Assembly (NCBI GenBank): GCA_029974855.1
Contig: JARKQO010000026.1
Location: 1 to 11,740, forward strand
Direction of reading: 5' to 3'
From: Eubacteriales bacterium
GTDB taxonomy: Bacteria > Bacillota_A > Clostridia > Christensenellales > Aristaeellaceae
DNA length: 11,740 nucleotides
Shown: piece after piece, positions 5,360 through 11,740 of the stretch
How the letters are laid out: each line of letters opens with the position of its first letter
Position numbering within the stretch: the first letter of the stretch is position 1
The notes under the pieces: model-generated
The model's input: only the letters and a program-made list of their open reading frames with translations
Databases searched by the model: none
Told to the model about the DNA's origin: nothing
Translations under genes and position numbers: made by a program

Positions 5360-7100
5360 ACTGCAAGCCGCCCTCATGCTGACAGACAAGGGATACAGGG
5401 ATTTGAAGGGGGCCATTGCCGCCTGTACGCTGACCAACTTTTCCATGATGCTGCCCTTTGGCGTGATGCTCCAGGTCATCCTGGAGCTCGTCAAGCCCCT
5501 GTCCGGCGGGACGGTTTCCTGGGGCAGGATGTGGCTCCTCTTTGGGGCGGGGATAGCGGCGGCGGTGATCGTGTTCCTGTGCAACAAGAACGACTACAAA
5601 AAAACCTATGTCACCTCCTACCTTCAGAGCGAAAGCACCCGCATCACCCTGGCGGAGCACATCCGCAAGCTGCCCATGAGCCTGTTCAACTCCAAGGACC
5701 TGTCGGAGTTGACCACCAACCTCATGGACGACGTGGCCACCAGCGAGCATGTGCTGAGCCATGTGGTGCCCCAGCTGTTTGCCAACGCCATCTCCATCAC
5801 CGTGATCTGCGCCCTGATGGCCCTGCTGGACTGGCGCATGGCCCTGAGCATGTTTATCACCGTGCCCCTGGCGTTTTTCATTGTTGTGTTCAGCCGCAAG
5901 GTCTACGGCAAGCTGCACCGCAGGCACGTGGAGGCCAAGCTGGCCGCCTCGGGCCAGGTGCAGGAATATATCGAGGGCCTCAAGGTGATCCGGGCCTGTA
6001 ACCTGGACGGGGAAAAGTTCTCCGCCCTGGAAAAGGCGCTGCGGACCATGAAGCGCCTGGCTATCTCCATGGAGTTCGGCACCGGGGTTTTCATCACCGG
6101 GGCCCAGGTGGTGCTCCAGGCGGGCATCGGGCTGACGGTGCTGTTGGGGGCCACGCTGCTCACCGGCGGGCAGCTGGACTTCCTTTCCATGCTGATGTTC
6201 ATGCTGATTGTGGTGCGGATCTACGGGCCCATTTTGGTGGAGTTGACGCTGCTGCCAGAGCTGTTTTACTTCCAGCTTGCCATCCGGCGCATGCGCGGCC
6301 TTATGGCTTTTGTGCCCATGGAAGGGGACGGGGACAAGGAGCTTTCCCATTTTGACATCCGGTTTGAGGATGTGGATTTCCATTATAACGAACAGGGAGA
6401 GCAGGCCCTTGAGGGCATGAACGCCGCCATCCCCTCCGGCGGCATTACCGCGCTGGTGGGGCCCTCCGGCAGCGGCAAAAGCACCGTGGCCCGCCTCATC
6501 GCCCGCTTCTGGGATGTGAACCGGGGCCGCGTCACCGTGGGCGGGGAGGACGTGAAAGCCCTGGACCCGGAGCACCTGATGAGCTATATGAGCTTTGTGT
6601 TCCAGGATGTGGTGCTCTTTCACGACACCATTTACAACAACATCCGCATCGGCGATGTGACCGCCTCCCCGGACAAGGTGATGGCCGCCGCCAAAGCCGC
6701 CTGCTGCGACGAGTTTGCGCAAAAGCTGCCCCATGGATACGATACGCTGCTGGGAGAAAACGGGGCCACCCTGTCCGGCGGCGAGCGCCAGCGCCTGTCC
6801 ATCGCTCGGGCGTTGCTCAAGGACGCGCCCATCGTGCTGCTGGACGAGGCCACCGCGTCCCTGGACCCGGAAAACGAGGCTTTGATCCAGCAGGCCATTG
6901 CCACGCTGATTGAGAACAAAACGGTCATCGTCATCGCCCACCGCTTGCGCACCATCACCGGGGCGGATCAGATCATCGTGCTGGACAAGGGCCGGGTGGT
7001 GGAGGCGGGCAGCCATGGGGAGCTGATGCGACGGGAGGGCCTGTACCGCAGGCTGTTCAGCCTCCAGCAGGAGAGCCTGGGCTGGAGCGTGGGAGCATGA
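5352..7100 (+). CDS. ABC transporter half-unit 2 (permease + ATPase), YbtQ/IrtB-like
   Basis: A 582-residue half transporter overlapping the previous gene by 8 nt, with AAAGGAGG about 9 nt before its ATG. The membrane domain is roughly residues 20-310, with helices near 22-45, 60-78, 140-160, 163-181, 243-268 and 275-298. The ATPase domain has Walker A GPSGSGKST 370-378, Q-loop Gln418, signature LSGGE 474-478, Walker B IVLLDEA with Glu499, D-loop SLDPENE and H-loop His530. All catalytic residues are intact, so both ATP sites of the pair may hydrolyse ATP. The two half-units share the same domain order and very similar stretches (SFVFQDV, KVMAAAKAA), consistent with an old duplication. Translational coupling favours 1:1 production. 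The paired arrangement next to flavodoxin is what points to siderophore-type import rather than a generic exporter. Confidence 0.92.
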   Translation: MPKLQAALMLTDKGYRDLKGAIAACTLTNFSMMLPFGVMLQVILELVKPLSGGTVSWGRMWLLFGAGIAAAVIVFLCNKNDYKKTYVTSYLQSESTRITLAEHIRKLPMSLFNSKDLSELTTNLMDDVATSEHVLSHVVPQLFANAISITVICALMALLDWRMALSMFITVPLAFFIVVFSRKVYGKLHRRHVEAKLAASGQVQEYIEGLKVIRACNLDGEKFSALEKALRTMKRLAISMEFGTGVFITGAQVVLQAGIGLTVLLGATLLTGGQLDFLSMLMFMLIVVRIYGPILVELTLLPELFYFQLAIRRMRGLMAFVPMEGDGDKELSHFDIRFEDVDFHYNEQGEQALEGMNAAIPSGGITALVGPSGSGKSTVARLIARFWDVNRGRVTVGGEDVKALDPEHLMSYMSFVFQDVVLFHDTIYNNIRIGDVTASPDKVMAAAKAACCDEFAQKLPHGYDTLLGENGATLSGGERQRLSIARALLKDAPIVLLDEATASLDPENEALIQQAIATLIENKTVIVIAHRLRTITGADQIIVLDKGRVVEAGSHGELMRREGLYRRLFSLQQESLGWSVGA

Positions 7101-7663
7101 GCGCCTTTGACCATAAGCTGGCCTTTCATTGCGCCCCCACCTTGGCAGGGCTCAAGCCCGCGAATTTGGTGTCCATCCGGCGGGAGGAATGGGCCGCCAT
7201 GCGGGAGGGCATCGCCCGCAGCGGACGGATTTTCCTGGGCAGGCAGGTCTATTTCCGCAAGCTGGCCTGTTGCGAAAAGCGGGTTCTGCTGCTGGTATAC
7301 CGCCGGGATCTGCTGGAAAAGCGCCTGGCCCTGCCGGAAAACCGCCGGATTTTGGAACGCTGCGGTTACGCCCCGGATCAGGGGTTAGAAGGACGGCTGG
7401 GCAGGCTGGCGGCGCGGATCGGACAAGCGGAGGGCTTTCCCCATGAAATCGGGGTGTTTTTGGGATATCCCCCGGAGGATGTACTGGGCTTTATCCGGCA
7501 TCGGGGCAAAAACCATTGCCTGTGCGGCTGTTGGAAGGTCTACGGAAACCCTGCGGAGGCAAAGAAGCTTTTTTCCGTCTATGAGCACGCCCGCTGCTTT
7601 TTCTGCCAGCGGGTGCTGGGCGGTGAGGAAATTCAAAACATACGATACGGAGGGATTGCGTAA
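7097..7663 (+). CDS. DUF3793 family protein
   Basis: A 188-residue protein of the uncharacterised DUF3793 family. It is recognised by HCAPTLAGLKPANL at residues 11-24, the strand KRVLLLVYRRDLL at 61-73, HEIGVFLGYPPEDVLGFI at 116-133 and GKN-x5-CGCWKVYG ending at 150. There is no signal peptide or membrane segment. Nine cysteines are present, of which C141, C143 and C145 (CLCGC) and C167 and C170 (CFFC) form a cluster in the C-terminal third that could bind metal or do redox chemistry; this is inference. It overlaps the transporter stop as ATGA, and its own stop overlaps the flavodoxin start as TAATG, so all four products are tightly coupled. From memory, the family often sits beside flavodoxin or iron-transport genes in anaerobic Firmicutes. 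Its biochemical function is unknown. Confidence 0.85.
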   Translation: MSAFDHKLAFHCAPTLAGLKPANLVSIRREEWAAMREGIARSGRIFLGRQVYFRKLACCEKRVLLLVYRRDLLEKRLALPENRRILERCGYAPDQGLEGRLGRLAARIGQAEGFPHEIGVFLGYPPEDVLGFIRHRGKNHCLCGCWKVYGNPAEAKKLFSVYEHARCFFCQRVLGGEEIQNIRYGGIA

Positions 7664-8094
7664 TGGAAAAGGTGGCGGTGGTGTACTGGTCCGGAACGGG
7701 AAATACCCAGCAAATGGCGGAGGCTGTGGCCCAGGGGGTCAAGGCGGCGGGGGCGGAAGCAATGCTGACCGAGGTGGGCACCACCACGGCCCAAGCGGTG
7801 GCTGCCTATGAGCGCATTGCCCTCGGCTGCCCCAGCATGGGAGATGAGGAGCTGGAGGACAGCGAAATGGAGCCCTTCTTTGCGGAAATCCTGCCCAGCC
7901 TCTCCGGCAAGAAGGTGGCCCTGTTCGGCTCCTACGGCTGGGGAGACGGCCAGTGGATGCGCAGTTGGGAGGAGCGGGTGAGGGAAGCGGGGGCCAGCCT
8001 CTGCGGAGACGAAGGGGTGATTTGCAACGAAACCCCGGACGACGGAGCCTTGGAGGCATGCAAAAAGCTGGGGGAACGCCTGGCGGGAATGTGA
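7663..8094 (+). CDS. Flavodoxin (short-chain, clostridial type)
   Basis: A 143-residue short-chain flavodoxin, a cytoplasmic FMN electron carrier that replaces ferredoxin when iron is scarce. The FMN phosphate loop is WSGTGNT at residues 9-15. The 50s loop is GCPSMGDEELEDSEMEPF at 55-72. The 90s loop is FGSYGWGDGQWM at 88-99, whose Trp93 should stack on the isoalloxazine ring. These stretches closely match my memory of Clostridium beijerinckii flavodoxin. The SMGD turn contains the Gly-Asp that stabilises the flavin semiquinone in clostridial flavodoxins. Its ATG shares one base with the DUF3793 stop (TAATG). As last gene of the operon it may reduce the imported iron chelate or serve as general iron-sparing carrier; which one is not shown by the sequence. 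Confidence 0.95.
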   Translation: MEKVAVVYWSGTGNTQQMAEAVAQGVKAAGAEAMLTEVGTTTAQAVAAYERIALGCPSMGDEELEDSEMEPFFAEILPSLSGKKVALFGSYGWGDGQWMRSWEERVREAGASLCGDEGVICNETPDDGALEACKKLGERLAGM

Positions 8095-8138
8095 GGCGAA
8101 AAAGGACCGCGCCCAAAGCGAAGCGGCGGTTCAGGGAC

Positions 8139-8184
8139 AAAAAAGACGGCTTCCGGTTGCGTTTCCGGAAGCCGTCCCTTTTTT
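8139..8184. terminator. Bidirectional terminator between flavodoxin and ypeB
   Basis: GACGGCTTCCGG at 8145-8156 pairs perfectly over 12 bp with CCGGAAGCCGTC at 8165-8176 around an 8-nt loop. T6 (8179-8184) follows on the + strand, and A6 (8139-8144) precedes it, giving T6 on the - strand. It therefore serves both the flavodoxin operon and the convergent sleB-ypeB operon. Confidence 0.9.
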
Positions 8185-8199
8185 CCGGTTCCTTGTCCC

Positions 8200-9546
8200 T
8201 TACGCGCTGAACTCCCCGTCCGGGGTGTTCAGCACCATCATCACCTGCACCTCCTCCCCGGTGGCCGCGTCCAGATAGATCAGGTAGCGGTTGTCCGCAA
8301 AGGTGCCCTTTGCCTCATAGCAGAGGCGCTCGCTGTCCCGGAAGGGGATCAGGCAGAGGCGGGAGGCCTCCAGGGTCAGGTTCTTGCTTAAATGGGCCAG
8401 GGCCTGGTCCGCGGTCAAGCCGGGGGTCAAACCCTCCCGCAGGGTGTGGTTCATCAGGTAGTTGTTGGCCTCCAGCCCTACCACCTCCCCGGTATCCATG
8501 CGCAGCTGGAGCTTCACCAAATCCGGATACAGCAGCACCCCGTCCTGGACCGCCACGAAGTTGATCACCGCCAGGCCGTCGTATACCTGGTGGTGGTTGG
8601 CCTCCATGGTGCCGTAGCCGTGCTCCCGCAGGAATTTCAGGCCTGCCTGGGTGCATTCCTCCAGGGATAGCTTCTGGGCAAAGCTGGCGTGCTCCGGCAC
8701 GATCCACAGCAGCTTGCCCCCGGTCTTGGTGACCTCGGCGGTGAGCTGGGTGCCGTCCGTAAGGGTCAGGGCCACGCCATAGGCCGCCAGGTTGCCCTGG
8801 GTTTCCGCGCTGGAGACGGCCTCCTTCACCCGTTCCGCCCCCAGAAACTGAATGGCCAGCTCCTGGGCCTGGGCCTGGTTGATGGACTCGGTGCCCAGGG
8901 CCTTGGGGGTGCCGTAATGCCGGGCGTCGGAAAAGGCCCCGTCGTAGATCATGGTGGGGTACTCCATGCCATTGTCCTTGTCGGCCACCTGCTCCAGGGG
9001 GCGCTCCTCGGCCTGGGCCTCCTGAAAATACACCTTGTCGGAGGCGGCCAGCTTCAGGCTGCTTTCCAGCATGGCCTCCCGGGAGAGGACGAACTGGCCC
9101 AGCAGCAAGGTGCACTGGCTCTGCAGATCCGCCAGCTGCTTGTATTGCTCCTGGGTCAGCTCCGCGCCTCCCGCCAGGGACAAAGCCAGGCCCAACGTAA
9201 ATTCCGAAAGCTGGTTGCAGAACTTGACGGTGTCGGACATAGCCACGTGGCTCAAAGGCAAAGCGGAGAGGTTGGTGACCACCCCGTCCGCCTGCTTGGA
9301 GATGCCTGTGAGCAGCTCGCAGAGGACCTGGTTGTCCGTGGACACGGGCACCTTCTCCAGCTTCAGGGCAATGGCCTGGAGCTGCTCCTGGGTTTCCAGG
9401 ATGCGCTGGGTATACACATCCTCCAGGGCCTGGGCCGAGGCCTGGGCCCGCAGCCCGAAGCTGATGCCCAGGAAAACCGCTGCCAGCAGGGCCACGGACA
9501 GGCAGGAATAGAGGATGACATGGCGCTTGCTTTCAAAGAACTTCAA
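8200..9546 (-). CDS. ypeB: Germination protein YpeB
   Basis: YpeB is the partner of the cortex-lytic enzyme SleB in the spore; in Bacillus each protein needs the other to be present and stable, and YpeB is lost during germination. Read from the TTG at 9546 the protein has 448 residues (B. subtilis YpeB: 450). GAAGGAG lies 8 nt before this TTG, while the upstream in-frame ATGs at 9591 and 9573 lack a ribosome binding site. The N-terminus is short and basic (KFFESKR), then one membrane segment at about 9-31, then a long helical region to about 200. The C-terminal half carries three PepSY-like repeats, near 215-300, 300-375 and 380-445. It lies 48 bp behind sleB on the same strand, so the two are one operon. 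It should sit at the outer face of the inner forespore membrane. Confidence 0.93.
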   Translation of the reverse strand: MKFFESKRHVILYSCLSVALLAAVFLGISFGLRAQASAQALEDVYTQRILETQEQLQAIALKLEKVPVSTDNQVLCELLTGISKQADGVVTNLSALPLSHVAMSDTVKFCNQLSEFTLGLALSLAGGAELTQEQYKQLADLQSQCTLLLGQFVLSREAMLESSLKLAASDKVYFQEAQAEERPLEQVADKDNGMEYPTMIYDGAFSDARHYGTPKALGTESINQAQAQELAIQFLGAERVKEAVSSAETQGNLAAYGVALTLTDGTQLTAEVTKTGGKLLWIVPEHASFAQKLSLEECTQAGLKFLREHGYGTMEANHHQVYDGLAVINFVAVQDGVLLYPDLVKLQLRMDTGEVVGLEANNYLMNHTLREGLTPGLTADQALAHLSKNLTLEASRLCLIPFRDSERLCYEAKGTFADNRYLIYLDAATGEEVQVMMVLNTPDGEFSA

Positions 9547-9594
9547 GGGGTTCACTCCTTCGGTTGGCGGCATGGTTGGGATGGCGCCCAAGGG

Positions 9595-10269
9595 TTAGAT
9601 GGCGAAGTTGTGCTTGCCGATGCTCAGCATCACCGTGCGGCTCCAAATCCAGGCGTTGGTGGCGGTGGCGGGGTTGTAGTAGTAGATGCAGCCGCCTGTG
9701 GGATCCCAGCCGTTGAGGGCGTCCCGGGCGGCCCGCAGGCTGTCCGCGTCGGGCTGGAGGTTTATCTGCCCGTCCTTCACCGCGTCAAAGGCTCCGGCCT
9801 GGTAAATCACCCCGGCGATGGTGTTGGGAAACAGGGGGCTTTTCACCCGGTTCAGCACCACGGCAGCCACCGCCACCTTGCCCACATAGGGTTCCCCCCG
9901 GGCCTCCCCGTGCACCGCCCTGGCCAGCAGCTGGGTTTCGTTGCTGTTGTAAGAGGAGGCGGCCACCGCCGTCCCCAGGTTGAGCCCCAGGGCGTCGGCG
10001 GTGGTTTTGCCCACCACCCCGTCCACCCTCAAGCCGTTTTTGCGCTGAAAATACACCACCGCGTCGTAGGTCTGCTGGCCGAAATACCCGGTGACAGAGC
10101 CGCTGAAATACCCGTACTCCAGCAGCTTTTGCTGCACCTTGCGCACGTTGTCCCCCTGGCTGCCCCAGGCCACCACCGTAGCCTCGGCCTGGGTAAAGGC
10201 GATGAGCAAGGCCAGGCAAAGAAGCGCCGCCAAAAACTGCAAAACCCGTTCCCATTTGGTTTGCGTCAA
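9595..10269 (-). CDS. sleB: Spore cortex-lytic enzyme SleB
   Basis: SleB is the germination-specific lytic transglycosylase that degrades cortex peptidoglycan containing muramic-delta-lactam. At 224 residues it is shorter than B. subtilis SleB (305). A signal peptide (KWER, hydrophobic 10-25, cleavage near AEA at 28-30) precedes a peptidoglycan-binding domain at about 36-95 (GDNVRKVQQKLLEYGYF...FQRKNGLRVDGVVGKTT), a short linker and the Hydrolase_2 catalytic domain at about 112-224. The probable catalytic glutamate is Glu122 in HGEARGE; GGCIYYYNP and WIWSRTV are family-typical. The start is the TTG at 10269, preceded by AAAGGAGGGG; starting there places the signal peptide right at the N-terminus. 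The open frame continues 44 codons upstream across the promoter and is not taken as coding. Confidence 0.94.
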   Translation of the reverse strand: MTQTKWERVLQFLAALLCLALLIAFTQAEATVVAWGSQGDNVRKVQQKLLEYGYFSGSVTGYFGQQTYDAVVYFQRKNGLRVDGVVGKTTADALGLNLGTAVAASSYNSNETQLLARAVHGEARGEPYVGKVAVAAVVLNRVKSPLFPNTIAGVIYQAGAFDAVKDGQINLQPDADSLRAARDALNGWDPTGGCIYYYNPATATNAWIWSRTVMLSIGKHNFAI

Positions 10270-10443
10270 AAAAACCCCTCCTTTTGCAAAGCGCCCCACG
10301 GGGGAAACCACGCTTTGGATCATGGAAAGGTTGCCCAAAACTGGATATATATATGCAAAGAGCAAGGCGGCCTTAGCCCCAAAGGGCAGGCAGCGGCCCA
10401 TCCCGGGGCCGGGCCGGGTTCCCGGGAGGCCTGAGGGAGGCCG
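10270..10443. other. Gap between the ABC-F gene and sleB
   Basis: This 174-bp gap holds the sleB ribosome binding site (AAAGGAGGGG on the - strand), the sigma-G-like promoter and about 85 bp of GC-rich sequence after the ABC-F stop. That stretch contains short GGCC and CCCGGG inverted repeats but no T run in the needed direction, so I cannot point to a clear terminator for the ABC-F gene. Confidence 0.55.
10327..10356 (-). promoter_or_regulatory. Candidate sigma-G promoter of sleB-ypeB
   Basis: On the - strand GCATA (10356-10352) and CAACCTT (10333-10327) are separated by 18 bp. GCATA fits the sigma-G/F -35 pattern GnATR fully; the -10 agrees with CATnnTA at the C, A and T positions only. 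The spacer begins with a TA repeat. RNA would start about 50 nt before the sleB TTG. sleB of B. subtilis is transcribed by sigma-G, which supports the assignment. Confidence 0.45.
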
Positions 10444-11740
10444 TCAGCCTTCCCCCTCCGCTTCCCGCACCCGCTCCTCCGCCTCCTGGAGGGCGTCGTA
10501 CAGGGCCCCCTGGCTGTCCTTTTCCCGGGCGTATTCCTCGGAAAGCTCCAGCACCCGGGCGGGATCGGCGTACAGGTCCGGGTCCGCCAGCTGGGCCTCC
10601 AGCCGGGCCAGCCGCTCCTCGCTTTCCAAAATGGCGGTTTCGGCCTGCTGGGCCTGGGCCCGCAGCTCCCGCAGCCGGGCGCTGAGCTGGCGGTCCCGCT
10701 TGCGCTCCTTCACCAAGGCGGTTTTGGTGGCCTCCGGGGCCGGGGCGGGAGGCTGGGGCCGGTCCCGCTTCTCCAGATAGTCGTCAAAATTACCCAGGTA
10801 CTCGGTCATGCCGCCGGGCTCCATGACCATCACCCGGTCCGCGAAGCGGTTGATGAAGTACCGGTCGTGGCTGATGGCCAAAATGGTGCCTGGGAAATCC
10901 GCCAAGGCGTCCTCCAGCACCTCCCGGCTGTCCATGTCCAAATGGTTGGTGGGCTCGTCCAGCAGCAGCAGGTTATCCTTTTTCAGCATCAGCTTGGTGA
11001 GGGCCACCCGGCCCCGCTCTCCGCCGGAAAGGGTGGAGATTTTTTCAAACACCTCGTCTCCGGAGAACAGGAACAGCCCCAGCGCTCCCCGCACCCGGCT
11101 CTGCTCCAGGCTGGGGAAGGCGTTCCACACCTCGTCCAGCACGGTGTTTTCCAGGGACAGGTCCTGCTGGTGCTGGTCGTAATAGCCCACGTCCACGTTC
11201 ACGCCGTATTTGACGCTGCCCTCATCCGGGGTCATGCGGTTCATGAGGATTTTGAACAGAGTGCTCTTGCCCACGCCATTGGAGCCGATCAGCGCCACCC
11301 GGTCCCCGGTGCGCAGGGAAAAGCTGAGGTTTTCAAAAACCTGCTTCTCCCCGAAGCGCTTCCCCAGGCCCTTCACCTCCAGGGCCTCCTCCCCGCTGCG
11401 GCGGCGGGCGTCAAAGGAGAAGCGCACCTGCTCCTCCTCCAGGGGTTTTTCCAGGCGCTCGATTTTATCCAGGCGCTTTTGGCGGCTTTCCGCGGCCCGG
11501 ATGCTCTTTTCCCGGTTGAAGCGGCGGTAACGCTCGATGATGGCCTTTTCCCGCTGGATTTCCTTTTGCTGGAGGTTGTAGGCCTTCATGCGGGTTTCAA
11601 AGTCCGCTGTGCGCTTTTTCATGTACTCGCTGTAGTTGCCTGCGAACTTTAGCAGCCTGCCCCCCAGCAGCTCCCCCATGGTGGTGCACACATGGTCCAG
11701 AAAGTACCGGTCATGGCTGATCAGCAGCAAAGAGCCCTTG
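10444..11740 (-). CDS. ABC-F family ATPase, YdiF/Uup-like (5' end outside the window)
   Basis: ABC-F proteins are soluble twin-ATPase factors that bind the ribosomal E site and act on translation or on antibiotic-stalled ribosomes. Only the C-terminal 431 residues are here: the frame is open to the window edge (KGSLLLISHDRYF), so the start, the first Walker A and most of the first ATPase domain are missing. Visible are the H-loop of domain 1, a charged linker (about 11640-11400) matching the tRNA-interacting helical pair, and a complete second domain with Walker A GSNGVGKST, signature LSGGE, Walker B LLLLDEPTNHLD and H-loop ISHDRYF. A charged C-terminal extension (about 10750-10444) rich in Glu, Arg and Ala is a likely coiled coil, as in Uup/YdiF types. 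There are no membrane segments. The exact subfamily and any resistance role cannot be decided from this part. Confidence 0.93.
   Translation of the reverse strand, partial: KGSLLLISHDRYFLDHVCTTMGELLGGRLLKFAGNYSEYMKKRTADFETRMKAYNLQQKEIQREKAIIERYRRFNREKSIRAAESRQKRLDKIERLEKPLEEEQVRFSFDARRRSGEEALEVKGLGKRFGEKQVFENLSFSLRTGDRVALIGSNGVGKSTLFKILMNRMTPDEGSVKYGVNVDVGYYDQHQQDLSLENTVLDEVWNAFPSLEQSRVRGALGLFLFSGDEVFEKISTLSGGERGRVALTKLMLKKDNLLLLDEPTNHLDMDSREVLEDALADFPGTILAISHDRYFINRFADRVMVMEPGGMTEYLGNFDDYLEKRDRPQPPAPAPEATKTALVKERKRDRQLSARLRELRAQAQQAETAILESEERLARLEAQLADPDLYADPARVLELSEEYAREKDSQGALYDALQEAEERVREAEGEG

Noticed and set aside
5286..7016. 576-codon open frame on the - strand opposite the second ABC half-transporter
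   Set aside because: It mirrors a protein with perfect ABC motifs. Its translation is rich in His, Gln and Gly with no domain, as expected from GC-rich antisense frames.
10344..10353. Short TA repeat before sleB
   Set aside because: Only about five TA units, and it falls in the spacer of the sigma-G-like promoter; no sign of a phase-variable tract beyond that.
8689..10434. 581-codon open frame on the + strand opposite ypeB and sleB
   Set aside because: Low-complexity translation (Gly, His, Gln, Leu), no ribosome binding site, and it runs through both germination genes and their promoter.

Overview
The window (about 60% GC by eye) looks like chromosome from a spore-forming, GC-rich, anaerobe-type Firmicute, probably a gut-type clostridium of the Oscillospiraceae/Ruminococcaceae kind. 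The reasons are a canonical forespore sigma factor (SigG), a SleB/YpeB spore germination pair, a clostridial short-chain flavodoxin, a DUF3793 protein, strong AAAGGAGG-type ribosome binding sites and intrinsic terminators. The species assignment is inference. I see no rRNA, tRNA, CRISPR array, insertion sequence or phage gene.

Left part (1-3227, + strand): the possible last codons of an upstream gene, then a GNAT acetyltransferase and a HAD (beta-phosphoglucomutase-like) phosphatase as one transcription unit, closed by hairpins. Next comes monocistronic sigG with its own candidate sigma-G/F promoter and a long hairpin terminator. A lysophospholipase-like alpha/beta hydrolase follows, under an extended -10 promoter.

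Centre (3228-8184, + strand): the most interesting block. A sigma-A promoter (TTGACA-18-TACAAT) is followed by two copies of the palindrome AGTTAG-N6-CTAACT, exactly 50 bp apart and woven into an RNA-foldable leader. Four tightly coupled genes then overlap by 8, 4 and 1 nt: two half-size ABC transporters (membrane domain plus ATPase) of the type seen in the YbtP/YbtQ and IrtA/IrtB siderophore importers, a DUF3793 protein with a cysteine cluster, and a flavodoxin. The flavodoxin (an iron-sparing substitute for ferredoxin), the paired transporters and the DtxR-like operators together suggest an iron-starvation operon. It may bring in and reduce an iron chelate. It ends in a 12-bp hairpin terminator shared with the convergent genes.

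Right part (8200-11740, - strand): sleB-ypeB, the cortex-lytic enzyme and its partner, both read from TTG starts and preceded by a sigma-G-like promoter, so they are plausible targets of the SigG encoded in the same window. Last is the 3' two-thirds or so of an ABC-F ATPase gene (YdiF/Uup-like) that runs off the right edge.
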